From Streptomyces sp. HNM0575 (GTDB taxonomy: Bacteria > Actinomycetota > Actinomycetes > Streptomycetales > Streptomycetaceae), in the NCBI RefSeq assembly GCF_012726265.1, contig NZ_JAASAG010000006.1:186001-250000 (forward strand): DNA of 64,000 bases, given 5' to 3'. This document shows positions 25,651 through 34,370 of this stretch, one piece after another. The notes beneath the pieces are model-generated. The model was given only the letters and a program-made list of their open reading frames with translations. It searched no databases and was not told the origin of the DNA. How positions within the stretch are numbered: position 1 is the first letter of the stretch; every line of letters begins with the position of its first letter. The position numbers and the translations under genes were made by a program.

Positions 25651-26068
25651 CGTGACTCCCAGCCGAATCCGTGCCGCTCGTGACCCTGCCGGCCGCCGTC
25701 CCGCCGGCCTTCCGTCGTGTTCCCGGCGGGATTCCGTTCGCAACCCGGCACGTCGAATGTAGTGCGAGGGGCTGACAACGCACGCCTCTTTACGGCAATG
25801 TGCCTCCAGTGCTGATCGCTGATGGTGTCGATCCCGTCACGTTGCGATATTGCTCAGACAGTGCCGGGCCGCGATCACACCTGAAATTGCCAGGGAGTTA
25901 TGCGGGTATGACTGCGAACATTCCGGGGGAGGAGCGGCCTGCGTGCGCATAGGCTCTGGTGACTGGCTCGTTTTGACCGTGGGGGGCCGGGCAGCCGCAC
26001 AGGGAAGGAACCATTCCGGTAAGCGCAGGGCCCAGGCAGGTGTAGTCGAGCGAAGGGGATGCGAGGAC
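25651..26068. other. Divergent intergenic region, sigma factor and STAS gene
   Basis: No gene is supported. The stretch 25750-25930 is AT-richer than average and must hold promoters for both directions; no consensus pair was convincing. Confidence 0.5.
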
Positions 26069-26446
26069 GTGTCGTTGAAGGTCTCCGAGGAGGAGCGAGG
26101 GGAGTGGGCCGTTCTCCGGGTCTCCGGGGAGATGGATCTGGTCACCTCACCCGCCGTACGGCAGCACGTGCACGACGCGGTCGCCGAAGGGCGGCGCAGT
26201 CTTGTCCTCGATCTTTCGGAAGTGCTCTTCTGTGATTCCAGCGGCGTCGGCGTCCTGATCGCGTCAAGACGGCTGATGCGTTCCTGCGCAGGGCAGTTGC
26301 GGCTGATCCTGCCCGCACAGGGCGCCGAGGACGGCTCTCATGTGAACCGTGTGCTGGCGGCACTCGGCGTGCGCCGCCTCTTCGACTGCTATCCGGACCT
26401 GCCCAGCGCCACTCAGCAGGCCGCCGCCGGGCCGCTGTCGGCCTGA
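26069..26446 (+). CDS. Anti-sigma factor antagonist (STAS domain)
   Basis: A 125-residue single-domain STAS protein of the SpoIIAA/RsbV/BldG type. The phospho-acceptor loop reads LFCDSSGVGVLIASRR, with the two Ser at about 57-58; dephosphorylated forms bind and neutralise an ATPase anti-sigma factor. The GTG at 26069 follows AAGGGGA. The next gene encodes a matching ATPase, so the two may be a partner-switching pair, although STAS and ATPase proteins often pair across loci. Corresponds by order to SCO4410. Confidence 0.88.
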   Translation: MSLKVSEEERGEWAVLRVSGEMDLVTSPAVRQHVHDAVAEGRRSLVLDLSEVLFCDSSGVGVLIASRRLMRSCAGQLRLILPAQGAEDGSHVNRVLAALGVRRLFDCYPDLPSATQQAAAGPLSA

Positions 26447-26691
26447 CGCATCCGCTTTCCGCGCGGTCTTCCGCGCGGCTCTCCGCCGTACGGCCCCTGC
26501 TCCGGTTCCTGCCGCCGCGCCGCGCCCTGCCGCGTGAATTCCCGCGCACCTTCCGCGCGATGCCGCGCAGTATGCAGTATCGCTACTCCTTTGCGCCGGA
26601 ATATGCCTGAAGCGCTTGTTGCCCCAACTATGCGTCAATCATGCTGTTCTCCACGGGGTCACGATCCGTGTCCTCATGACGACGCGAGGCG

Positions 26692-27213
26692 ATGTGCTTG
26701 CCAGTACGGACGGTGTCAGCGGTGCGGGTGCTTCAAATGCAGTTGGAGATCGGGGCGGATCCGGCCGAGGTGGGACGCGCACGCAGGTGGGTCAGGGCGC
26801 GGCTCGCCGACTGCGGTATCGGCGGTGACGAGGCGCTCGCGGAGACGCTGCTGCTCCTGGTCTCGGAGCTGGTGACCAACGCCGTCGTGCACGCAGGCAC
26901 TCCGTCCGTGCTCCGGGTGCTGCTGCCGGGCCGTCAGATTCCGGGAGCGGTGCGCGTCGAGGTCGCGGACATGAGCACCTGCCCGCCCCGTAAGCGCCAT
27001 GCGTACGGCGAGGACACCGGCGGCCGCGGCCTGGAGCTGGTCTCGGGTCTCGCGGACCGCTGGGGCTGGCAGCGTGAGGGCTTAGGCAAGCGGATCTGGT
27101 GCGAACTGGACGGCGCGGCCGCCGGTCCGGCGGGCCAGGCGGCGGGATGCGAAGCCGCGGGACGCGAATCGTTCTCCGCGGTGGGCGGCCCGAACGGGCC
27201 CGTACCCGCGTAA
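26692..27213 (+). CDS. ATP-binding anti-sigma factor (RsbW/SpoIIAB-like)
   Basis: A 173-residue GHKL ATPase. The N box ELVTNAVVHA and the G box DTGGRGLELV identify an RsbW-type kinase that phosphorylates an STAS antagonist or holds a sigma factor. The tail after residue ~140 is Gly/Ala-rich and variable. The ATG at 26692 has a GAGG only 2 bp away; GTG 26713 and ATG 26737 are alternatives nearer to the start of homology. It is 245 bp downstream of the STAS gene, on the same strand. Confidence 0.82.
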   Translation: MCLPVRTVSAVRVLQMQLEIGADPAEVGRARRWVRARLADCGIGGDEALAETLLLLVSELVTNAVVHAGTPSVLRVLLPGRQIPGAVRVEVADMSTCPPRKRHAYGEDTGGRGLELVSGLADRWGWQREGLGKRIWCELDGAAAGPAGQAAGCEAAGRESFSAVGGPNGPVPA

Positions 27214-27228
27214 GGGTCGGGCGCGTTC

Positions 27229-28458
27229 TCAGGCGGCGTTCTCACCGGCCGGTATGTTCGTCGCGTCTCCGGCACCGCCCTTGCCGTCGCCCGCATCGAT
27301 GGCCCCGCCCGCGTCCTCTCGCGCGCCGTCACCGGCCTCCGCCCGTACCGTACGGACCCGGAACGTGCGCCGGTACGAGCTGGGCGAGACCCCCAACGCC
27401 GCCTGGAAATGCAGCCGCAGCGACGAAGCCGAGCCGAAGCCCGCGTCCCGCGCGACCCTTTCCACGGGCAGGGCGCTGTCCTCCAGCAACTGCCGTGCCC
27501 GCTCGACGCGTTGCCGGGTGAGCCACACCTGCGGGCTCATCCCGGTCTCGTCGCGGAAGCGCCGCGTGAACGTCCGTACGCTCATGGCCTCCTGCTCCGC
27601 CAACTCCCGCAGGCCGATGGGCAGTTCCAGATTGCGCAGCGCCCAGGCGCGCGCGGTGCCGGTGGTGTGGACGCCCGGCTGCGGCACGGGCCGCTCGATG
27701 AACTGGGCCTGGCCGCCGTCCCGGTGGGGCGGTACGAGGGTGCGCCGCGCGACGGAGTTGGCGACGGCCGCGCCGAAGTCCTCGCGGACCATGTGCAGGC
27801 ACAGGTCGATGCCGGAGGCGACGCCCGCCGACGTCAGCACGTCGCCGTCCGCGACATAGAGCACGTCCGGATCGACCCGTACTTGCGGATGCAGCCGCTG
27901 AAGGCGCTCGCAGGAGGTCCAGTGCGTCGTGGCGCGGCGCCCGTCGAGCAGCCCCGCGGCGGCCAGTACGAAGGCTCCCGTGCAGATCGACGCGATGCGC
28001 GTGCCCGGCCGGATCAGCGACAGGGCGCCGGCCAGGGACGGCTCCAGGCCGCCGCCGGAGTACGGCTCGTCCAACTCGTGCGACGCGGGCACGATCACCG
28101 TGTCCGCCTCCGCCAGGGCCTCGGGGCCGTGTGCGACGTCGACGGTGAAGTCCGCGTCGGTACGGACCGGTCCCGGCGTCACGGCACAGGTGACGACCTC
28201 GTACAGCGCCGCACCGTGCTCGTCCCAGGAACGGCCGAACACGCGGTGGGGGATGCCGAGTTCGATGGGCAGCAGGCCGTGCCGTACGAGCACGGCGACA
28301 CGGTGCCGCCCGGGGCGGCGGAAGACGGCGCCCGAGGTGGCTTCCGCGCTCGGCGCGCCTTCGGTGGCGCGGGCCTCGGGTGCCGGGGCGGTCGCGCCGG
28401 TTGCGCCGGTCGCTTCGGGCCCGTCGGTCGTGGTGGTCGTGGCCGTCGTCGCGGTCAT
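27229..28458 (-). CDS. GlxA-family AraC-type regulator with DJ-1/PfpI domain
   Basis: A 409-residue regulator. A DJ-1/PfpI-like domain (about 58-235) contains the SICTGAFVLAAAGLL elbow with the conserved cysteine, and TTHWTSCERL. Two AraC helix-turn-helix motifs follow (about 285-375: IGLRELAEQEAMSVRTFTRR and LPVERVARDAGFGSASSLRL). The N-terminus is Thr/Ala-rich and the C-terminus acidic. It is divergent from an MFS transporter over 70 bp, so it probably activates that gene. A decayed relative lies 2 kb away (30020-30483). The ligand is unknown. Confidence 0.87.
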   Translation of the reverse strand: MTATTATTTTTDGPEATGATGATAPAPEARATEGAPSAEATSGAVFRRPGRHRVAVLVRHGLLPIELGIPHRVFGRSWDEHGAALYEVVTCAVTPGPVRTDADFTVDVAHGPEALAEADTVIVPASHELDEPYSGGGLEPSLAGALSLIRPGTRIASICTGAFVLAAAGLLDGRRATTHWTSCERLQRLHPQVRVDPDVLYVADGDVLTSAGVASGIDLCLHMVREDFGAAVANSVARRTLVPPHRDGGQAQFIERPVPQPGVHTTGTARAWALRNLELPIGLRELAEQEAMSVRTFTRRFRDETGMSPQVWLTRQRVERARQLLEDSALPVERVARDAGFGSASSLRLHFQAALGVSPSSYRRTFRVRTVRAEAGDGAREDAGGAIDAGDGKGGAGDATNIPAGENAA

Positions 28459-28528
28459 GGCCCGATCCTCGCACAACATGGCTTCCGGGCCACTCGTACG
28501 ACCACGGCCCCCGGCGGAGGCTGATGCC

Positions 28529-29947
28529 GTGAGCGAACCAGCGACCGAAGACGCACGCGAAGAAGCCGACGGCCCGATCGGGCACGGCTCCACCGGTACC
28601 GGCACCTCCGCCCCCTCCGGCACCTCCGCCCCCTCCGGCGTCCGCGCCCCGGCCGCGGCGGCACCGCCCGCGCCCGCACCGCCCGCGCCCCGGCCTCCGC
28701 GCATGCGCCTCCCGCGCGTGCATCGCGCCTGGTGGGTGGCCGCCGTGTCGTTCGTCGCGCTCGTCGGCGCGGCGGGCTTCCGTGCGACGCCCAGCGTGTT
28801 CATCGATCCGCTGCACGCCGAGTTCGGCTGGTCGCACGGCACCGTCTCCGCCGCCGTCTCCGTCAACGTCCTTCTCTACGGCCTCACTTCGCCCTTCTCC
28901 GCCGCCCTCATGGAGCGCTACGGCATCCGCCGCATCGTCTCCGGGGCGCTCTTCCTGATCGCCGCCGGCAGCGGCCTGACCGTCTTCATGGACGCCACCT
29001 GGCAGCTCGTCCTCTGCTGGGGCTTCCTCGTCGGCCTCGGCACCGGATCGATGGCGCTGGCCTTCGCAGCGACCGTCTCCGGTCGATGGTTCATCGCTCG
29101 CCGCGGCCTGGTCAGCGGCATCCTCACGGCGGGCGGCGCCGCAGGCCAGCTGGTCTTCCTGCCGCTCGTGGCGCTGCTGGTGGAGGGTCCGGGCTGGCGT
29201 ACGGCCTCGCTCACCGTGGCCTTCGCCGCCCTCGCGGTGGTGCCGCTGGTCCTGTTCGTGCTGCGCGACCGCCCGGAGGACGCCGGGCTGCTCCCGTACG
29301 GCGCCGGACCGGACTACGTCACGCCGCCGCCCGCCCCGCCGGGAGCCGCGAGGCGCGCGCTGCGCTCGCTGTACGCCGCGGCACGCACCAGGGTGTTCTG
29401 GCTGCTCGCCGGCACCTTCGCGGTGTGCGGGGCGTCCACGAACGGTCTGGTCGGCGTGCACTTCGTACCCGCGGCGCACGACCACGGCATGCCCGTGCCC
29501 GCCGCCGCGTCGCTGCTCGCCGTGATCGGCGTCTTCGACCTGGTGGGCACGGTCGCCTCCGGCTGGTTCACCGACCGCTTCGACGCGCGCAGGCTGCTGG
29601 CCGTCTACTACGCGCTGCGCGGGCTGTCGCTGCTCTTCCTGCCGATGCTCTTCGCGCAGAGCGTGCGCCCCTCGATGCTGTTCTTCATCGTCTTCTACGG
29701 CCTCGACTGGGTCGCCACCGTCCCGCCCACGATCGCCCTGTGCAGGCGGCACTTCGGCGACGAAGGCCCGATCGTCTTCGGCTGGGTACTCGCCTCGCAC
29801 CAGGTCGGCGCCTCGGTCGTCGCGTATCTGACGGGCCTCGCAAGGGACGCCTTCGGCAGCTACGACGTCGCCTGGATCGCGTCCGGCGCGCTGTGCGGCA
29901 CGGCCGCGCTGATGGCCCTGGTGATACGGGCGCCCGGCCGGACGTAG
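28529..29947 (+). CDS. MFS transporter (oxalate:formate antiporter-like)
   Basis: A 472-residue 12-helix transporter. The first helix starts near residue 70 after a disordered Ala/Pro-rich N-terminus with a duplicated SGTSAPSG. RDRPEDAGLLPYG in the central loop and the RWFIARRGLVSGIL stretch are typical of the OFA branch, which exchanges carboxylates. GGAGG lies 8 bp before the GTG at 28529. Regulation by the divergent GlxA-type protein is likely. Substrate unproven. Confidence 0.87.
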   Translation: MSEPATEDAREEADGPIGHGSTGTGTSAPSGTSAPSGVRAPAAAAPPAPAPPAPRPPRMRLPRVHRAWWVAAVSFVALVGAAGFRATPSVFIDPLHAEFGWSHGTVSAAVSVNVLLYGLTSPFSAALMERYGIRRIVSGALFLIAAGSGLTVFMDATWQLVLCWGFLVGLGTGSMALAFAATVSGRWFIARRGLVSGILTAGGAAGQLVFLPLVALLVEGPGWRTASLTVAFAALAVVPLVLFVLRDRPEDAGLLPYGAGPDYVTPPPAPPGAARRALRSLYAAARTRVFWLLAGTFAVCGASTNGLVGVHFVPAAHDHGMPVPAAASLLAVIGVFDLVGTVASGWFTDRFDARRLLAVYYALRGLSLLFLPMLFAQSVRPSMLFFIVFYGLDWVATVPPTIALCRRHFGDEGPIVFGWVLASHQVGASVVAYLTGLARDAFGSYDVAWIASGALCGTAALMALVIRAPGRT

Positions 29948-30019
29948 GCGAAGCCGGGGCCCTGTCCGGTCAGTTCGCTGCCCGCGACCGGCGTTCAGTT
30001 GCGCACCGCTTCGCGGCGT

Positions 30020-30483
30020 TCAGTTCCGCACCGGGCCGCGGAACGCCGCACGGTAGCTCCGCGGCGTGACCCCGAGCGCCGCCTGCATGTGCTGCCGCAG
30101 TGACGCGCCCGTACCGAAGCCGCAGCGCGCCGCGACGGAGTCCACCGGCATGTCCGTATCCTCCAGCAACTGCCGTGCCCGCTCGATGCGTTGACGCGTC
30201 AGCCACTGACCCGGCGTGAGCCCTGTCTCCTCGCGGAAGCGCCGCGTGAACGTCCGTACGCTCATCGACTCCCGCTGCGCCAGCTCCCGCAGCGCCAGCG
30301 GACGGTCCAGCCGCCCGGCCTCCGCGCGGCGCCGAACATCTGGTGTACGAGGCCCGGTTCGAGCGGCATCACGCCGGGCCGCACCAGCACGGCGACGCGA
30401 TGGCGTCCGTCGCCGCGGAACGGCCCGGCGGCGTCCGTCGCCGCGGCGGAAGCGGACGGTGAGGGGCTCGCTGCGGCGGTCAT
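30020..30483 (-). pseudogene. Decayed GlxA/AraC regulator with internal deletion and frameshift
   Basis: The 5' part (from ATG 30483) encodes MTAAASPSPSASAA and HRVAVLVRPGVMPLEPG, collinear with the start of the intact regulator at 27229-28458. After HQMFGA the frame is lost and about 200 codons of the DJ-1 domain are missing. In another frame the AraC part resumes (LALRELAQRESMSVRTFTRR to GVTPRSYRAAF) and ends at 30020. Both AraC helices look intact, so a short DNA-binding fragment might still be made if internally initiated. It is probably a duplicate whose original role was to control the adjacent quinone reductase gene. Confidence 0.82.
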
Positions 30484-30554
30484 GGCCAGATTCTTCCAGA
30501 CGTTGTCCATCCGGCCACTCGTCCGTGAGCCGCGGACGCAGCAGCATCGGAGCC

Positions 30555-31421
30555 ATGAAGGTTCTCTGGATATTCGCCCACCCCGAGCAGCGCTCCCTCA
30601 ACGCCTCCCTCATGCGTGAGGGACTGCGCGAACTGGCGGACCACGGCCACGAGACACAGGTCTCGGACTTGTACGCCATGGACTGGAAGGCCGTACTGGA
30701 CGTCGGCGACGTACGCACGACCGGGCAGGGCCCCGACTCGGGCAGGCTGACGGTCGGCGCGGAACAGGAGCACGCGTACGCCACGGGCACGCAGAGCGAA
30801 GACGTCCGCGAGGAGCAGCGCAAGATCCGCTGGGCCGACACCCTCGTCTTCCACTTCCCGATGTGGTGGTTCGGGCCGCCCGCCATCATGAAGGGCTGGT
30901 TCGACCGCGTGCTCGTCCAGGGATTCGCCTTCGGGCTGCGCGGCGACGACGGACGCGTACTGCGCTACGGCGAGGGCGGACTGGCGGGCAGGCGCGCGCT
31001 GATCGTCACCTCGGTGGGAGCCCGCGAGTCCGGCTTCGGCCCGCGCGGCATACACGGGTACGTCGACGACGTGCTGTGGCCGCTGCTGCACGGCACCTTC
31101 TGGTACACGGGCATGGCCCCGCACGAACCCTTCGTCGTCTACGGCGCGGACCGCCTCACCGAGACGGGCCACCGTGAGTACGCACGGGCCCTGCGCGCGC
31201 GGCTGCGCGAACTGCCCGACGCCGAACCCCTGGACTTCCGCAGCGAGAACGGCGGCGACTACGACGACGCCCTGACCCTCCGCCCCTGGATCGAGCCGGG
31301 AGGCGGCGGCCTTGCGGTGCACCGGCGGCACGAGGCGCCCGCCGCTGCCGAGGCGGAGGCGCCCCGGGAGGTGCCCGGACGCTCCGCCTCGCCCGCGCCC
31401 TGCCAGGCGCTGACCTGCTAG
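30555..31421 (+). CDS. NAD(P)H dehydrogenase (quinone), flavodoxin-fold
   Basis: A 288-residue NQO1/MdaB-like flavoprotein, reducing quinones or similar electrophiles with two electrons. The FMN/FAD-binding start MKVLWIFAHPEQRSLNASLM, the active-site segment FHFPMWWFGPPAIMKGWFDR and the HGTFWYTGM segment are all present. The C-terminal ~40 residues are an Ala/Glu-rich extension whose last codons lie in a 15-bp tandem duplication that also creates the stop. It is divergent from the regulator pseudogene, implying past control by it. Confidence 0.87.
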   Translation: MKVLWIFAHPEQRSLNASLMREGLRELADHGHETQVSDLYAMDWKAVLDVGDVRTTGQGPDSGRLTVGAEQEHAYATGTQSEDVREEQRKIRWADTLVFHFPMWWFGPPAIMKGWFDRVLVQGFAFGLRGDDGRVLRYGEGGLAGRRALIVTSVGARESGFGPRGIHGYVDDVLWPLLHGTFWYTGMAPHEPFVVYGADRLTETGHREYARALRARLRELPDAEPLDFRSENGGDYDDALTLRPWIEPGGGGLAVHRRHEAPAAAEAEAPREVPGRSASPAPCQALTC

Positions 31422-31445
31422 GCGCTGACCTGCTAGGCGGTGACC
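31405..31445. repeat. 15-bp tandem duplication supplying both convergent stop codons
   Basis: AGGCGCTGACCTGCT occurs twice in tandem, with a partial third copy. The CTAG at each junction gives the stop of the quinone reductase (31419-31421) and, on the other strand, that of the monooxygenase (31433-31435). Confidence 0.9.
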
Positions 31446-32575
31446 TTCGCGACCGACTTCGCTATCCGGTGCGCGTCCAGCGACAGCTCGCGCAGCATCC
31501 CGCTGAGCGGATTCGTATAGCCGATGAAGTGGAGCCCAGGCGCGTCCGGATGCGTACGTGCGCCGTGGACGAGGGGCCGTCCGGCGTCGTCGAGCACGCC
31601 GAGCCCTCCCACGAGGTCCTCCAGTCCCTGCTCGTAGCCGGTCGCCGCGATGACCACGTCGGGCGCGGCGGAACTCCCGTCGGCGAGCTGGATCTTCGCC
31701 CCGTCGAATGACTCCACGGCTGCGACGGGTTCCACGGCGCCCTTCCGTACGGCCGCGATCAGCCCCACGTCCTGCACGGGGATCGCGCCCTGCCGGGCCC
31801 GCGTGTACAGCCCGGTCTCGGGGCGCGGAAGCCCGCGGTCGGACAGGTCCGGCACGGCCAGCTTCGCCATGCGCGCGGCCAGGCGGTCGACGATCCGCGT
31901 CGGGAGGCGCCGGCACAGGATGCCGTTGGCCTGCGCGGGCCAGCCCAGAGTGGAGCGACGGACGATGTGCGGCACGGTGCGCACCGCGAGCCGTACCCGC
32001 GCGGCGCCGCCCTCGGCGAGGTCCGCGGCTATCTCCGCGCCGGTGTTGCCGACGCCGGCGACGAGCACGTCCTTGCCCGCGTACGGCCGGGCGTTGCGGT
32101 ATCGGGAGGCGTGCAGCAACTCACCCTCGAAGCCGTCGCGTCCCGGCCAGGGCGGCAGGTGCGCGGTGTGGTTGTAGCCCGTGGCGACGACCGCGACCGG
32201 GGTGGTCAGCCGCCGCCCGCCGTTGGCGTGCAGCACCCAGTCCGTGCCGTCCCGCTCGACGGAGTCGACCTCGACCCCGGTGGCCACCTCGATGGCATGG
32301 TGCTCGGTGTAGCTCTCCAGGTAGCGGACGAAGTCGTCGCGCGAGACCCAGCGTCCGTACGAGCGGGGTATCGGAAGGCCGGGCAGCGCCGACCAGCGGC
32401 GCGTGGTGTGCAGGCGCAGCCGGTCGTAGTGGGCGCGCCAGGAGGCACCGACCGACGGGGACTTCTCCAGTACGACGGTGCTGATGCCGCGCTCGTGCAG
32501 CGCCGCGGCCGTGGCCAGGCCGCCGGGACCGGCGCCGATGATGTGGACGGGGACTCCGTCGTCGGTCATGGGCAT
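31433..32575 (-). CDS. Flavin-dependent monooxygenase (FMO/CzcO-like)
   Basis: A 380-residue enzyme with two dinucleotide-binding motifs: GAGPGGLATA near the N-terminus for FAD, and GVGNTGAEIA near residue 174 for NADPH. VVATGYNHTAHLPPWPG and ATGYEQG are the ATG motifs that link the domains. Such proteins oxygenate N, S or carbonyl substrates, or act in metal/thiol stress. It converges on the quinone reductase with 11 bp between stops. ATG 32575 or 32569 can serve as the start; neither has a good ribosome site. Confidence 0.87.
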   Translation of the reverse strand: MPMTDDGVPVHIIGAGPGGLATAAALHERGISTVVLEKSPSVGASWRAHYDRLRLHTTRRWSALPGLPIPRSYGRWVSRDDFVRYLESYTEHHAIEVATGVEVDSVERDGTDWVLHANGGRRLTTPVAVVATGYNHTAHLPPWPGRDGFEGELLHASRYRNARPYAGKDVLVAGVGNTGAEIAADLAEGGAARVRLAVRTVPHIVRRSTLGWPAQANGILCRRLPTRIVDRLAARMAKLAVPDLSDRGLPRPETGLYTRARQGAIPVQDVGLIAAVRKGAVEPVAAVESFDGAKIQLADGSSAAPDVVIAATGYEQGLEDLVGGLGVLDDAGRPLVHGARTHPDAPGLHFIGYTNPLSGMLRELSLDAHRIAKSVAKVTA

Positions 32576-32793
32576 GACGGAGAGTTTAGTGGTGGTGGCG
32601 CGCTGTTCCCGTCACGGAAGCGTCACGGGAAGGGAGCGGTTGCGGCCGGGGCCGCGGCCCCTGGACGGACCGGACGGGATGGGCCGGACGGAGCGGGCCG
32701 GACGGGACGGGCCGCTCGTGTGCGGCGGAGCGGCTGCTCGGGCCGAGGCGGCAGGTCAGGGAGAAACGTTTTTCGACGATCTCGGGAAAGCGT

Positions 32794-33441
32794 TCATCTC
32801 GTGGGCTTGCGGCCCGTCACACCGAGGTGCACCAGCAGCGCCAGATTCGGCTTCAGCTCGGCCTGCTTCACGCCCCAGGTCTGGAAGCCCTTCTGATGGC
32901 TCGCCACGGAGGCCAGCATCATCACGAGCGCCCCGGCCGTGGCCGCCGGGTTGACGTCCTTGTCCACCCTGCCCCTGGCCTGGAGGTCCTTGATGGACTC
33001 GGTCAGCGGGCCGTTGACGGAGTTCAGAACCTTCATGCGGATCTTGTAGAAGCGCTTGTCGCCCTCGGCCGCGCCCAGGTCGACTACGCGCAGGATCGCG
33101 TCGTTCTTGCGCCAGAAGGCGAGGAACCCGTCCACGAGATCCTCGGCCGTGCGCCAGCCGGACTTCCCGGCCCACGAGCGGTCGGTCACCAGCTCGCTGA
33201 GCTCGGTGCCGTCCTTCGCCATGGACTCGGCAAGCTCGAGGACCGCGCCCTCGACGTCCGGGAAGTACTGGTAGAAGGTCGCCGGGGACGTGCCCGCCCG
33301 CCGTGCGACGTCAATGACCTTGACATCGCGATACGGCGACGAGCTGAGCATCTCGCCGAGGCAGTCGAGCAGCTTCTGCCGCGTCGCCTGCCCGCGGCGC
33401 CCTGCTACTCGCCCGTCGACGGTTCGAACTTGTCCTGTCAT
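32794..33441 (-). CDS. TetR-family transcriptional regulator
   Basis: A 215-residue regulator. The DNA-binding domain spans about 18-65 (GQATRQKLLDCLGEMLSSSP, then VARRAGTSPATFYQYFPD). The ligand domain has the FYKIRMKVLNSVNGPLTESI helix and ends in the basic GRKPTR. By order it matches S. coelicolor SCO4421, upstream of afsK. It is codirectional with the monooxygenase over a 218-bp gap of GGACGG-rich repeats with no gene. Target unknown. Confidence 0.88.
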   Translation of the reverse strand: MTGQVRTVDGRVAGRRGQATRQKLLDCLGEMLSSSPYRDVKVIDVARRAGTSPATFYQYFPDVEGAVLELAESMAKDGTELSELVTDRSWAGKSGWRTAEDLVDGFLAFWRKNDAILRVVDLGAAEGDKRFYKIRMKVLNSVNGPLTESIKDLQARGRVDKDVNPAATAGALVMMLASVASHQKGFQTWGVKQAELKPNLALLVHLGVTGRKPTR

Positions 33442-34370
33442 GCCGTCAGCTTATCGACGGGGAACGGGCGCGCGATTCGGCCGCATGCAAATGGGGTGGC
33501 GCCGTCCGCACGGGCCGCGGGCCGGACGGGGAGTCAGGGGGAGCCCGGGACCCCGTCAGGACGGGGCCCCGGGGCGCGAGTCCCGGCGTGCGGAGCGGGC
33601 AGACGTACAGGGCAGGAGCACATGGAGACGGACGCACGGTGAGACGTACAGGCGGGCGCGCCGGAGGGCAGAACTCTGCGGGTTCGAATCATCGGCCTGC
33701 GCGGCATCCCGAACGCGGCTAGCGTGCCCGTACGAGCGGAACTGTCCGCGCACGCCGGGGGGCGAAGAAGGCGGCGGGCAGCCGGCACGGCGGGCGCGGT
33801 CGGCGCGGTCGGTGCGACCGGGGTGACTGGCGCGGCCGGTGCCGGGCAGCAGACCGAGCAGGGCACGGACGACGGGCAAGCGCGGAGCAGGGGAGGACGA
33901 CAGGCCATGGCCGTACGGGCGGAGAGATCGGCCGGGGGCGGCGGACGGCGGCCCCGCGGGCCGGCGCCGGTGACCTGCGGGCCCCAGCCCGTGAAGCGCG
34001 GCCCCGTGAAGCGCGGCCCCGTGACCCGCGGGCCCGGGCCGGTACGCCGCCGGCGCGCGGCCGTGGGCGCCGCGTGAGGGGCGGGCGGCCGCGCGGGGTG
34101 GGCCCGGATCCGTACCGCGACGACGTGCGCGGAGACCGGGACCGCGTGCGCAGGGACAATGTGTGCAGGGACCGGAACGACGTGCGCAGGGACTGGAATG
34201 CCGCCTTGCGCTTCGGTGTTTGGCCTGCGGAGACCCGAAGGGGCCGCCCCCGGGTTCGCAACCACCGCCCCGGGCAGGAAGAATCAGCCTGTGGACCGCG
34301 TGTCCGGTACCGCAGTGAGAAGCTGCACGGGGCAGGAGTCGAGTGGCCCCTACGGGGAGGTGGCAGGTAA
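33442..34370. other. Non-coding region upstream of afsK with two small repeat arrays
   Basis: About 930 bp without a convincing gene. 33991-34020 has two exact GTGAAGCGCGGCCCC units plus a diverged third. 34125-34199 has four GTGCGCAGGGAC-type units spaced 21, 15 and 21 bp. Base composition falls between 34200 and 34340, where the afsK promoter probably lies. Two overlapping open frames (33907-34077, 34074-34370) run up to afsK, but the second has poor codon choice and I do not call them. Confidence 0.55.

Noticed and set aside
27229..33441. Mobile island
   Set aside because: Gene content looks accessory, but there are no integrase, transposase, tRNA, flanking direct repeats or clear composition shift.
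33681..33690. GGTTCGAATC, resembling a tRNA T-loop
   Set aside because: The flanking bases do not form a T-stem, and no acceptor, D or anticodon arms are found around it.
34074..34370. Small gene translationally coupled to afsK
   Set aside because: The second half uses many rare codons for this genome and the first half is repeats; no domain is recognisable.
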